From assembly GCF_009829325.1 (NCBI RefSeq), contig NZ_VUOS01000022.1, positions 1-64,000 on the forward strand: a stretch of 64,000 bases of DNA. Direction: 5' to 3'. A program made the position numbers and the translations under genes. The stretch comes from Nocardia sp. CY41 (GTDB lineage Bacteria; Actinomycetota; Actinomycetes; Mycobacteriales; Mycobacteriaceae). The notes under the pieces are model-generated. The model was given only the letters and a program-made list of their open reading frames with translations, was not told the origin of the DNA and did not search any database. Of this stretch, positions 46,271 through 54,956 are shown piece after piece (position 1 is the first letter of the stretch; the number at the start of each line of letters is the position of its first letter).

Positions 46271-46609
46271 ATGAAGCACTACCTGCTCGGCATCTACCAG
46301 CCCGACGAAGGCGTGCCGGAGAACCTGGCCGAGATCATGCGCGAGCTCGGCGCGCTGAACGACGAGATGCGGGCGGCGGGGGCCTGGGTGTTCGCCGCCG
46401 GCCTGCACGCGCCCGGCACCGCGACCGTGCTGCACGCCCGTGGCGACGACGTGCTCGTCACCGACGGCCCCTACATCGAGGGCAAGGAGCACATCGGCGG
46501 GTTCACCGTCATCCGCGCCGCCGATCTGGACGAGGCGCTGGACTGGGGCCGCAAGCTCACCACCGTGGTCGGCCTGCCCATCGAGGTCCGTCCGATCCGG
46601 GACGAGTAG
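46271..46609 (+). CDS. YCII/DGPF-domain protein
   Basis: 112 residues. The DGPF-type signature TDGPYIEGKEHIGGF is at 64-78. Such proteins are regular partners of ECF42 sigma factors; biochemical role unknown. GAGGAGG before ATG 46271. Its stop is followed immediately by the sigma factor start. Confidence 0.92.
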   Translation: MKHYLLGIYQPDEGVPENLAEIMRELGALNDEMRAAGAWVFAAGLHAPGTATVLHARGDDVLVTDGPYIEGKEHIGGFTVIRAADLDEALDWGRKLTTVVGLPIEVRPIRDE

Positions 46610-47857
46610 ATGGACGAACCCGTGACGGGCTCGGTGATCGAAGCGGTTTTCGCCGAGCACTACGGCCGGGCGGTCGCCGGTCTCATCCGCGTCTTCGGTG
46701 ACATCGGCGTCGCCGAGGACGCGGTGCAGGACGCGTTCACCGCCGCCGTCCAGCGCTGGCCCGCCGACGGTCTCCCGCCGAGCCCGCCGGGCTGGATCAT
46801 CACCACCGCCCGGAACCGGGCGATCGACCGCCTGCGCCGCGAGGCCTCCCGCGCGGACCGGCACGCGCAGGCCGCCCTCCTGCGTGCCGAGGACGAACCG
46901 GAGGAGGCGGTGAGCAGCGTGCGCGACGACCGCCTCCGGTTGATCTTCACCTGCTGCCATCCAGCTCTCGCACCGCAAGCGCAGGTGGCGCTGACTCTCC
47001 GGCTGCTCGGCGGGCTGAGTACCTCGGAGATCGCGCGAGCCTTCCTGGTCACGGAAACGACCATGGCGCAACGCTTGGTCCGCGCCAAAGGCAAGATTCG
47101 CGATGCCCGCATTCCCTATCGGGTGCCCGCCGACGCGGAGCTGCCCGGCCGGCTGCGCGCGGTGCTGGCCGTCGTGTATCTGATCTTCACCGAGGGGCAC
47201 ACGGCGTCCTCCGGCGCGCGGCTGGTCCGGACCGACCTCTGTGCCGAGGCGATTCGCCTCGGCCGTCTGCTGGCCCAGCTGATGCCGGACGAGCCGGAGG
47301 TGACCGGCCTGCTCGCGCTGATGGTGCTGAGCGAGTCCCGCCGTGCGGCCCGTACCGGCGCCGACGGCGCGCTGATCCCCCTCGCGGACCAGGATCGCGG
47401 TCGCTGGGACCGCGACCTGATCACCGAAGGGCACGCGCTGGTCCGGCAGTGCCTGCGCCGCGACCGGCCGGGGCCGTACCAGATCCAGGCGGCGATCAAC
47501 GCGGTGCATGCCGACGCTCCCGTCGCCGCGGCTACCGACTGGGGTCAGATCGTGCGGCTGTACGACCAGCTGGCCGCGCTCACTCCGAACCCGGTCGTCG
47601 CGCTCAATCGCGCCGTGGCGGTCGCCGAGGTACGCGGTCCGGCAACGGCATTGGAACAGGTGGACGCCCTGCCGCTGGCGGGGTACCACCTGTTCCATGC
47701 CATCCGCGCCGACCTGCTGACCCGCCTCGGCCGCACCCAGGAGGCCGTTGCCGCCTACGACGACGCCATCGCCCGCACGGAGAACGCGGCCGAACGGAAC
47801 TTGCTGATGCGCAGGCGCGCCGAGCTCGGCGGACAACCGCCGCGCCGGTGCGATTGA
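46610..47857 (+). CDS. ECF42-type RNA polymerase sigma factor
   Basis: 415 residues. Sigma-2 (about 10-80, VAEDAVQDAFTAAVQRWP) and sigma-4 (about 115-170, LSTSEIARAFLVTETTMAQRL shown as LSTSEIARAFLVTE) are followed by a 240-residue C-terminal extension with TPR-like helices (ALNRAVAVAEVRGPATALEQ). That layout and the DGPF gene directly upstream define the ECF42 group, which has no anti-sigma factor. The extension is needed for activity in studied members. Start ATG follows the previous stop with no gap. Confidence 0.92.
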   Translation: MDEPVTGSVIEAVFAEHYGRAVAGLIRVFGDIGVAEDAVQDAFTAAVQRWPADGLPPSPPGWIITTARNRAIDRLRREASRADRHAQAALLRAEDEPEEAVSSVRDDRLRLIFTCCHPALAPQAQVALTLRLLGGLSTSEIARAFLVTETTMAQRLVRAKGKIRDARIPYRVPADAELPGRLRAVLAVVYLIFTEGHTASSGARLVRTDLCAEAIRLGRLLAQLMPDEPEVTGLLALMVLSESRRAARTGADGALIPLADQDRGRWDRDLITEGHALVRQCLRRDRPGPYQIQAAINAVHADAPVAAATDWGQIVRLYDQLAALTPNPVVALNRAVAVAEVRGPATALEQVDALPLAGYHLFHAIRADLLTRLGRTQEAVAAYDDAIARTENAAERNLLMRRRAELGGQPPRRCD

Positions 47858-47867
47858 CGGCCCGTGC

Positions 47868-48611
47868 TCAGGCCAGGCGACCGCCGCCGTCGACGTGCAA
47901 GGTGGTGCCGGTCATGAACGGGTTGGTCAACGCCAGCAGCGCGGCGGCGGAGATATCGGCGGCGCTGCCGACCCGGCGCGCCGGATTGCGGGCCGCCACC
48001 TCCTCGAAGAAGCGATCTTTCCGCTCGCCCAGGCCGTCCCAGGCACCCGAGTCGACGATGCCCGGCGACAGTGCGTTCACCCGGACCGGCGCCAGCTCGA
48101 CCGCCAGCGCTTCGGCGAGAAACCGCACCGCGCCGTTGGCCACCGCCATCACCGTCCGTCCCGGCGCGGGCCGCCACGCGGCCACCCCGGAGAACAGCAG
48201 CAGCGCACCGCCCGGCCTGAACCGGGCGCCGAAGTGCTTGCCGAGCAGGATCGGACCGACCACCTTGGCATCGAAGGCCCGCACGACCGCCGCCCGGTCC
48301 AGCTCGGTCACGGGACCGTTCGCGTGCGCCGCCGCCACCGACACCAGATAGTCGAGTTCACCGAGCGCCTCGGCCGCCCGGGCGATGGAATCCTCGTCAC
48401 CGAGATCGATGCGCAAGGCTTCGATCGCCGCGCGACCGCGTGTCGCGTCCACCACCTGCCGCCGCGCGGCGGCGACGGCGTCCTCGTCCCGGCCGGCGAG
48501 TACCACGTCCGCGCCCTCGGCAGCGGCGTCTCGCGCGATCCGTCGTGCGATGCCCGATGCGCCGCCGACGATGACGAGTTTCTTGCCCCGCATCGTGCCT
48601 GTGCCTGTCAT
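47868..48611 (-). CDS. SDR-family protein lacking the catalytic Tyr/Lys
   Basis: 247 residues. Rossmann motif VIVGGASGIARR (13-24), and SPGIVDSGAW and HVDGGGRLA near the end are SDR features. The expected YxxxK reads as VMAVAN around 154-159, so the catalytic Tyr and Lys are missing although Ser141 is present. It may be a non-oxidoreductase SDR or use a different mechanism. ATG 48611 is preceded by AAGGAGG. Divergent from a LysR gene. Confidence 0.85.
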   Translation of the reverse strand: MTGTGTMRGKKLVIVGGASGIARRIARDAAAEGADVVLAGRDEDAVAAARRQVVDATRGRAAIEALRIDLGDEDSIARAAEALGELDYLVSVAAAHANGPVTELDRAAVVRAFDAKVVGPILLGKHFGARFRPGGALLLFSGVAAWRPAPGRTVMAVANGAVRFLAEALAVELAPVRVNALSPGIVDSGAWDGLGERKDRFFEEVAARNPARRVGSAADISAAALLALTNPFMTGTTLHVDGGGRLA

Positions 48612-48705
48612 CAATTGCCTCCTTGTCAGCCACCCCGTCGATATGCAACAAGCAGGGAGAACACGAGGCATCCCGTCGTGGCATCGATGTTTTCTTGTGC
48701 TCCCA

Positions 48706-48711
48706 TAAAAT
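48706..48711 (+). promoter_or_regulatory. Leaderless -10 element for the LysR gene
   Basis: TAAAAT at 48706-48711 is followed by six bases and the ATG at 48718, so transcription probably begins at the start codon. There is no Shine-Dalgarno. Confidence 0.5.
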
Positions 48712-48717
48712 TTTCGA

Positions 48718-49626
48718 ATGCCTACCTTGCGTGCGCTCGAGTGTCTGGTCGCCGTGCTGGACTCCGGATCGGTGACGGAGGCCGCCGCCCGATTGCATCT
48801 TTCGCAGCCGGCGCTGTCCCATCAGATCGCCGCGCTGGAACGAGAACTCGGCACGCCCGTGCTGGAGCGCCTGCCGCGCGGTGTACGAGCCACCGCGGCG
48901 GGCCGCGCTGTCGCCGCGGACGCGCGCGCCGCTGTGGCCGCCGCCGAACGGGTGGTCGCGGGCGGCCGGGCCGTCGCCGCGGGCGCGCAAGGACAGCTGC
49001 GGATCGCCTGCGCGGACAGCATGTCCGCGAGCCTGCTCGCGCCTGTGCTGCGCGCCTGGCATCGCCGCCGTCCCGGGATACACCTCGTCCTGGCCGAATC
49101 GTCCAGCGCAGACGCCATGGCCGAGATGGTGTCCAGGGGGACGGCCGATCTCGCCCTCGGGCCGCGGCCGTCGCGCTGGGAAGGTCACCTCGTGGTGATC
49201 GGGACCGAGGAGATCGTCGCGGTATCGCCGCCGGATGCCGCAAAGCGCCCGGCGACGGTGACCCTCGCGGATATCGCCGCACGACCGGTGGTGCACTACC
49301 ACTCCGACAACGGACTCGGCGCCTGGCTCGACGACGTCGCGGCACGCCGGGGCGTTGTGCTCACCGCGGCAACCAGGACCCGTCAGGCCACCACGGCCGC
49401 CCAGCTGGCCGCCGCCGGGCTCGGCACCGCACTGGTACCGACGAGCGCCCTGCCTGCCACGTTCTCCGGCGTCGTGCGCAGCCTGCGGCCGACCTTGGTG
49501 CGCGAGGTCGTCGGCATCACCGCGACCCCGAGCGATCCGCTCGTCCGCCGTTTCCTGGAAGACCTGCGCCGCCGCGGTATCCCCGTCCCGAGCCCGATCG
49601 CCGTCCAGTTGACCGCCCGGGAGTGA
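48718..49626 (+). CDS. LysR-family regulator
   Basis: 302 residues. N-terminal HTH RALECLVAVLDSGSVTEAAARLHLSQPALSHQIAALE (landmarks GSVTEAAARLHLSQPALSH at 17-36), then a periplasmic-binding-like effector domain. Divergent from the SDR gene, which it probably controls. Confidence 0.92.
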   Translation: MPTLRALECLVAVLDSGSVTEAAARLHLSQPALSHQIAALERELGTPVLERLPRGVRATAAGRAVAADARAAVAAAERVVAGGRAVAAGAQGQLRIACADSMSASLLAPVLRAWHRRRPGIHLVLAESSSADAMAEMVSRGTADLALGPRPSRWEGHLVVIGTEEIVAVSPPDAAKRPATVTLADIAARPVVHYHSDNGLGAWLDDVAARRGVVLTAATRTRQATTAAQLAAAGLGTALVPTSALPATFSGVVRSLRPTLVREVVGITATPSDPLVRRFLEDLRRRGIPVPSPIAVQLTARE

Positions 49627-49639
49627 GAGTGGCGCCGGC

Positions 49640-50131
49640 TCAATGCTTGCGCACGACGCGCTCGCCCTCGCCCGGCTTCCAGATGGTGATGTCGAGGTGG
49701 TCGCCAGCGACCTCGACCGTCGAGGCCCCGGTGAGATCGGCGACGTAGAAGTGGTCGAACTCCCGGCCCCGGATGTCGAACCCGGTCGCGTCGAACAGGT
49801 GCTGGGCGAAGCGGGCGTGCAGGTCCCGGTCGGGATTGTCGACGACGGCGCCGAAGAGTTTGGCGTCGCCGTCGGAGACGTTCGTGTCGACGGTGGCGGT
49901 GTGCAGGCAGAAGCGCGGGTCCCGGGCGAGATCGCGGAACTTGGTCGTGCCCGGCATTCCCGCGATCACGAGCGACTCTTCGAAGATCCGCGGCTCGATC
50001 GGACTGATGCGCGGGGATCCGTCGGATCGGATCGTGCCGAGCAGGCAGAGATTGCCTGCGGCGCGATGCCTGCGCAGGAAGACCTCGGCGATGTGCGGTG
50101 CTTCGTCGGCGAATCGGCTCCAAGTGGTCAT
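49640..50131 (-). CDS. Pyridoxamine 5'-phosphate oxidase-like FMN-binding protein
   Basis: 163 residues, split-barrel fold. LCLLGTIRSDGSPRISPIEPRI near 28-49 is the FMN-binding strand pair (landmark GTIRSDGSPRISP), and RDLARDPRFCLHT follows near 66. Substrate unknown. Divergent from a YafY-type regulator with a 64-base gap. Confidence 0.85.
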   Translation of the reverse strand: MTTWSRFADEAPHIAEVFLRRHRAAGNLCLLGTIRSDGSPRISPIEPRIFEESLVIAGMPGTTKFRDLARDPRFCLHTATVDTNVSDGDAKLFGAVVDNPDRDLHARFAQHLFDATGFDIRGREFDHFYVADLTGASTVEVAGDHLDITIWKPGEGERVVRKH

Positions 50132-50195
50132 GCCGAGGACGGTACGGCGAAAACCGGCCTTCCTGTGTCAAGGTTTGCGGCTAGTGTCGCGGTAC

Positions 50196-51167
50196 ATGCG
50201 GGCTGGTCGATTGGTGCAACTGCTGCTGCTCCTGCAGACCCGGGGCAGGCTCACCGCACCCGAGCTGGCCCGGGAACTGGAGGTGTCGGTGCGCACCGTC
50301 TACCGCGACGTCGAGGCTCTCTCGGCGGCCGGCGTCCCGATCTACAGCGAGCCGGGCCGGGCCGGTGGCGTGCGGCTGGTGGACGGCTATCGCACCAGGC
50401 TCACCGGCCTCACCACCGACGAGGCGGACGCGGTGCTGCTGACCGGCCTGCCCGGCGCCGCCGCCGATCTCGGACTCGGCACCGTGCTGGCCACCGCGCA
50501 GCTGAAGGTGCTCGCCGCGCTGCCGCCGGAACTGCGCGGGCGGGCGACGCGCATCGCCGAGCGGGTGTACGTCGACGCCCCGGGCTGGTTCCACCAGCCG
50601 GACGAGACGCCGACACTCGCGACGATCACCGACGCGCTCTGGCACGACCGTCGGTTGCGCGTGCGCTACGGCCGCAAGGACAAGGTGGTCGAGCGCCTGC
50701 TCGACCCGCTCGGCCTGGTGCTCAAGGCGGGCACCTGGTACCTCGTGGCCCGCAGCGGATCCACCCCGCGCTCGTACCGGGTGGGCCGTCTCGTCGCCGC
50801 CGAACCGACCGGCGAAACGTTCCTCCGTCCAGCGCAATTCGACCTGCGGGCGCACTGGGCCGAGGCCGCCGACGAGTTCGCGCGATCCATGCTGCGGGTG
50901 CGGGCGCGCTGCCGGATCGCCGCCACCCATCTGCGCTTGCTGCGGCTGACGAACGATCCGGCGGCGGTCGCGGAGGCGCTGGCCTCCGCCGGACCGCCCG
51001 ACGCCGAGGGATGGGTGGAGGTGGTGGTGCCGTCGGAGTCCTACGAGGTGCTGGCCCACGGCCTGCTGCCGCTCGGCGAGCACGTCGAAGTGCTGGAACC
51101 GCCCCACCTGCGCGCGCGGCTCGCGGCGACCGCCGCCGCCATGCACGCGCGTTACTCCGGAAACTAG
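50196..51167 (+). CDS. YafY-type (HTH-WYL) transcriptional regulator, copy 1
   Basis: 323 residues. N-terminal DeoR-like HTH (LTAPELARELEVSVRTVYRDVEAL; landmark VSVRTVYRDV near 29) and a WYL domain (about 135-215) with GTWYLVARSG. Probable regulator of the divergent FMN-binding protein gene. TAGTGT eight bases before ATG 50196. Confidence 0.9.
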   Translation: MRAGRLVQLLLLLQTRGRLTAPELARELEVSVRTVYRDVEALSAAGVPIYSEPGRAGGVRLVDGYRTRLTGLTTDEADAVLLTGLPGAAADLGLGTVLATAQLKVLAALPPELRGRATRIAERVYVDAPGWFHQPDETPTLATITDALWHDRRLRVRYGRKDKVVERLLDPLGLVLKAGTWYLVARSGSTPRSYRVGRLVAAEPTGETFLRPAQFDLRAHWAEAADEFARSMLRVRARCRIAATHLRLLRLTNDPAAVAEALASAGPPDAEGWVEVVVPSESYEVLAHGLLPLGEHVEVLEPPHLRARLAATAAAMHARYSGN

Positions 51168-51191
51168 GCCACAGCAGGCAGGCACACCTTC

Positions 51192-52376
51192 TCAGCGCAA
51201 CGTGCGGAAGAACTCCCGCACGTCCCCGATCAACAGATCCGGCGCTTCCATCGCCGCGAAATGCCCGCCGCGCTCGTACTCGGTCCATCGGACGATGTTG
51301 TGCGCGTCCTCGGCGAGTTTGCGCACGGACATGTCCCCGGGAAAGATCGCCGCCGCGGTCGGCACCTCGGACTTCCGCGCCGGCGCGCCCCATACCGCGG
51401 ATTCGCTGTAGAGCCGCAGCGAGGAGGCGAAGGTTCCGGTGAACCAGTAGAGGCTGACGTTCGTCAGCAGCGCGTCCCGGCCCACCGCGTCCTCCGGCGC
51501 CTCGATCGCCGGGTTGGTGAACTGCCGGAACAGGTCGGTGATCCAGGACAGCAATCCGGCGGGCGAGTCCTGGAGGCCGATGGCCAGCGTCTGCGGACGG
51601 TGCGCCTGCACGGTCGCGTAGTCGTAGCGGGAGTAGCTCTCCGCGCCGGTCAGCGTCGCCAGTTTCGCCTGGTCCTCCGCAGACCACTGCGCCTCGGACG
51701 CGTCCGTGCCACCCCAGGATTCGCCGTCTTCGCTGTCCCAGGAAGGGATCGTGATCGGGCCGTTCACATGCAGGCCGACCACGTGTTCGCGGGCGATATG
51801 GCCCAGCCGAGCGGCGACGAAGTACCCCGCGTCGCCGCCCTGTACGCCGTAGCGGTCGTAGCCCAGGCGCGCCATGAGTGCCGCGACCACGTCCGCGAAC
51901 CGCTCGGTCGAACCCGCACCCGGTTCCGGGGACACCTCGGAGAACGCGAACCCCGGCAGGGAGGGCACGACGAGGTGGAAGGCGTCGGCCGGATCGCCCC
52001 CGTGCGCCCGCGGATCGCTGAGCGGCCCGAGCACCTCCAGGAATTCGGCGAACGACGCGGGCCAGCCGTGCCCGAGCACCAGCGGCAGAGCATTCGGCTC
52101 CGGCGAGCGGACGTGCAGGAAGTGCACTTGCCGCCCGTCGATCGCGGTGACGAACTGCGGCAGCTCGTTCAGCTTCGCTTCCACCGCGCGCCAATCGAAT
52201 TCGGTCCGCCAGTATTCGGCCAGCGGCCGCAGGTAGGACACGCGCATGCCCTTGTCCCACCCGACGCCGGGCAGGTCGCTCGGCCACACCGTGGCGGCGA
52301 GGCGGCGGCGCAGATCGTCGATCTTCTCCTGCGGAATGGCGATGCGGAACGGGCGGATATCGGATGCGGTAGTCAT
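51192..52376 (-). CDS. Epoxide hydrolase (EHN domain, alpha/beta hydrolase)
   Basis: 394 residues. EHN domain (1-about 110) with FRIAIPQEKIDDLRRRLAAT, shown here as IPQEKIDDLRRRL. The oxyanion motif HGWP is at 103-106, the nucleophile Asp182 is in GGDAG, and the base is the histidine in ERGGHFAAMEAP near 370. It hydrolyses epoxides to diols via an ester intermediate. ATG 52376 preferred; GTG 52385 is possible. Confidence 0.92.
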   Translation of the reverse strand: MTTASDIRPFRIAIPQEKIDDLRRRLAATVWPSDLPGVGWDKGMRVSYLRPLAEYWRTEFDWRAVEAKLNELPQFVTAIDGRQVHFLHVRSPEPNALPLVLGHGWPASFAEFLEVLGPLSDPRAHGGDPADAFHLVVPSLPGFAFSEVSPEPGAGSTERFADVVAALMARLGYDRYGVQGGDAGYFVAARLGHIAREHVVGLHVNGPITIPSWDSEDGESWGGTDASEAQWSAEDQAKLATLTGAESYSRYDYATVQAHRPQTLAIGLQDSPAGLLSWITDLFRQFTNPAIEAPEDAVGRDALLTNVSLYWFTGTFASSLRLYSESAVWGAPARKSEVPTAAAIFPGDMSVRKLAEDAHNIVRWTEYERGGHFAAMEAPDLLIGDVREFFRTLR

Positions 52377-52397
52377 GCCCGCCACCGTAGGAAGCGC

Positions 52398-52418
52398 TTA
52401 GGACGAGATCGTTCCTAA
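52398..52418. promoter_or_regulatory. Inverted repeat between epoxide hydrolase and YafY genes
   Basis: TTAGGA (52398-52403) and TCCTAA (52413-52418), with CGA and TCG also pairing inside. A third half-site TAGGAA is at 52388-52393. Likely operator for the adjacent YafY regulator. Confidence 0.6.
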
Positions 52419-52438
52419 CTCTCCGGCATGCTGGCGGC

Positions 52439-53407
52439 ATGCTCGAAACGTCGGCCCGCCTGCTGGAATTGCTGACTCTGCTGCAGACCCGCCCCGACTG
52501 GACGGGGCCCGAACTGGCCGCGCGGCTCGGCGTCACCGGCCGTACGGTCCGCCGTGATGTCGATCGGCTGCGCGAACTCGGTTACCCGGTGCACGCCACC
52601 CGGGGCGCCGCGGGGTACCGCCTCGGCGCGGGAGCCGCGCTGCCGCCGCTGCTGCTCGACGACGAGGAAGCGGTCGCGGTGGCGGTCGGGTTGCGCGGCG
52701 CCTCCGGCGGCGCCGCGAACGGACTCGAAGAGGCGTCGCTGCGCGCGCTGACCAAGCTGGAGCAGGTGTTGCCGTCCCGCTTGCGGCATCGGGTGCGCAC
52801 CCTGCGCGGCGCCACCTTGCGGGTCGGCGCGCCGGTGCCGCAGGTTCGTCCGGACACGCTCATGGCCATCGCCGAGACGTGCCAGCGCCACGAACGACTG
52901 CGGTTCGACTATCGCGCGCACGGCGGCGCGCTCGGCCTGCGCACCGTGGAGCCGCACACCCTCGTGCACTTCAGCAGGCACTGGTACCTGGTGGCATGGG
53001 ACGTGGATCGCACCGACTGGCGCACCTTCCGGGTGGACCGGATCACCCCCCGGATCCCGACCGGACCACGCTTCACACCCCGGGAGCCGCCGGAAGGCGA
53101 TATCGCGGGATATCTTTCGATGCGGCTGTCGGCGCGCGCCTGGCCACAGCAGGCGACGGTGCTGTTGCACCACTCGGCCGACGACGCCGCCGACCGGGTG
53201 TGGCCCGGGATGGGCGTCCTGGAAGCGGTCGACGAGCACAGCTGCCGCCTGCACGTCGGCAGTGACTCGCCCGAACAGCTGGTGTGGATGATCACCTCGG
53301 TCGATCTGGACTTCACCTTGCTCACGGGTCCGCCGGAACTCGCCGACGCCCTCCGCACCCAGGCCGCCCGCTGCGAGCGGGCCGTGCGCGCCTTCCCCGC
53401 GCCGTGA
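52439..53407 (+). CDS. YafY-type (HTH-WYL) transcriptional regulator, copy 2
   Basis: 322 residues. HTH near 22-50 (ELAARLGVTGRTVRRDVDRL, shown as GVTGRTVRRDV), WYL domain near 140-205 with RHWYLVAWDVDR. Paralogue of the regulator at 50196. Divergent from epoxide hydrolase, its likely target. Confidence 0.92.
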   Translation: MLETSARLLELLTLLQTRPDWTGPELAARLGVTGRTVRRDVDRLRELGYPVHATRGAAGYRLGAGAALPPLLLDDEEAVAVAVGLRGASGGAANGLEEASLRALTKLEQVLPSRLRHRVRTLRGATLRVGAPVPQVRPDTLMAIAETCQRHERLRFDYRAHGGALGLRTVEPHTLVHFSRHWYLVAWDVDRTDWRTFRVDRITPRIPTGPRFTPREPPEGDIAGYLSMRLSARAWPQQATVLLHHSADDAADRVWPGMGVLEAVDEHSCRLHVGSDSPEQLVWMITSVDLDFTLLTGPPELADALRTQAARCERAVRAFPAP

Positions 53408-53414
53408 ACGTCGG

Positions 53415-54518
53415 CTAGCAGCGCCAGTCCAGGACACCGGCCAGCGATCGGACTTGCACCGAGTCGGGGACCGCGCGCACCAAGGCGTCGCGGATCGCCA
53501 CCGCGGGCGGGAACGACAGTTGCCCCAGCGCGCCGAGTCGGCGCGAGCGGGCGGCGATCATCCGGGTGCGCGGCCGGCGTTCCCGGTCGTAGCCGCTCAG
53601 GTCACCGCCGCGCGCGGCCACCTCGGCCAGCACCACGGCGTCCTCCAGCGCCTGGCAGGCGCCTTGCCCGAGAGTCGGCATCATCGCGTGCGCCGCGTCG
53701 CCGACGAGCGCTGTCCGGCCTGCCACATAGGTTTTCAGTGGCGGCAGGTCGTAGAGGTCGTGCCGCAGCACCTCGGCGTCCCCGGCCGCCGCGGCGAGCA
53801 GGGCGGGAATCGGCTCGTGCCAGCCGCCGAATCGGTTGCGCAACTCGGCGAGTCCGTCGCCCGCCGTTCCCGCGGGCATGTTCGCGGTGGCGAAGCAGTA
53901 GACCCGGCCGTCGGCGAGCGGAACGTAGCCGAAACGCTCGCCGCGGCCCCAGCTTTCACCCATCTCGGTCACCGGCTGGTGCGGTGTGACCACGACGCGC
54001 CACGCGATGTAGCCGCCGTAACGCGGTCGTATCTCGCCGCAGACGGCACGGCGTACGACGCTGCGGATGCCGTCGGCGCCGACGACGACATCTCCGCCGG
54101 ACGTCCCGGCCGAGTGCACCACAGTGCCGTCCGCCCCCGCCTCGGTCACGGTGATGCCGGTGCGCAGCGCCGCCGCGGGGATCGCGGAGCGCAGGATGTG
54201 CAGCAGATCGGCGCGGTGCAGCATGATCGGGCTGCCGTACCGTGCCCGGATCGCGTCGGTGTCCATCCTGGTCAGCCACCGTCCCGTGCGGTCGCGGATG
54301 CCCGCGGCGCCCTGCTCGACGGCTCGGGCTCGCACGTCGTCACCCACGCCGAGCGTGTCGAGAGCGCGCAGGGCGTTCGGCCACAGGGACAGCCCCGCGC
54401 CGACCTCGGTGAACTCGGCCGCGCGCTCTAGCACTTCGACACGCCAGCCCCGCCGCAGGAAGGCCACCGCGGTCGCCAACCCACCGATGCCACCACCCAC
54501 GATGAGCGCCTCGGGCAT
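53415..54518 (-). CDS. FAD-dependent aromatic monooxygenase
   Basis: 367 residues, group A flavoprotein hydroxylase. FAD-binding VGGGIGGLATA near 7-17, DG motif VVGADGIRS near 148 and GD motif VGDAAHAMMPTLGQGACQALED near 275 (landmark VGDAAHAMMP). ATG 54518 with AGGGGAAG upstream was chosen over a longer frame that has no conserved sequence. A palindrome 48 bases upstream may bind its regulator, which is not adjacent. Confidence 0.9.
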   Translation of the reverse strand: MPEALIVGGGIGGLATAVAFLRRGWRVEVLERAAEFTEVGAGLSLWPNALRALDTLGVGDDVRARAVEQGAAGIRDRTGRWLTRMDTDAIRARYGSPIMLHRADLLHILRSAIPAAALRTGITVTEAGADGTVVHSAGTSGGDVVVGADGIRSVVRRAVCGEIRPRYGGYIAWRVVVTPHQPVTEMGESWGRGERFGYVPLADGRVYCFATANMPAGTAGDGLAELRNRFGGWHEPIPALLAAAAGDAEVLRHDLYDLPPLKTYVAGRTALVGDAAHAMMPTLGQGACQALEDAVVLAEVAARGGDLSGYDRERRPRTRMIAARSRRLGALGQLSFPPAVAIRDALVRAVPDSVQVRSLAGVLDWRC

Positions 54519-54565
54519 CGCTTCCCCTCTCTCCGGACCGCTCGGCGAGCAGTTACCATGCACGA

Positions 54566-54581
54566 TACTACAAACGTAGTA
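54566..54581 (-). promoter_or_regulatory. Palindrome upstream of the FAD monooxygenase gene
   Basis: TACTAC and GTAGTA arms around AAAC, 48 bases before the start codon. This is TetR/MarR-like in size. The region is AT-rich compared with its surroundings, as expected of a promoter. Confidence 0.55.
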
Positions 54582-54599
54582 GACGAAAACGTGCCCGAA

Positions 54600-54956
54600 G
54601 CATGGATCCCTACCGCTGCAACGAGAGACACTCACCGGTCCGCGGGGGCGCGGCCCGGTCACGTCCGCCGGTGTGGGCCAACTAGGAGCGCGCTACCGCT
54701 CCGAACGATCGACGTAGGAATTCCTGGGCGTCGATGCCGCGACGGCAATGGCACATGGGGTTCTTGATCGCGGCGAGGGTGGTGGGATCTTCGCCGCCGA
54801 GCGGGGCAGCAGCGCTGACAAGCAGATCGGGGTGGGAACCGACCACACCGCCCGCGCGAGCGTCCGCATCGCCATGGGCGCGATGCGTGTGCCAGAACTC
54901 GGAGGTGGCCACGAATCGCCGGGCGCGGCGTCGAACCCGAACGCGGTCAGTACGCG
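54600..54956. other. Stretch without a convincing gene
   Basis: About 350 bases. A 76-codon frame on the minus strand (54682-54912) contains KNPMCHCRRGIDAQEF and could be a remnant or a small protein, but it has no family I recognise and no good ribosome-binding site. I leave it uncalled. Confidence 0.35.

Noticed and set aside
54682..54912. 76-codon minus-strand gene
   Set aside because: No ribosome-binding site, no homology I recognise, and overlapping frames of similar length on both strands.
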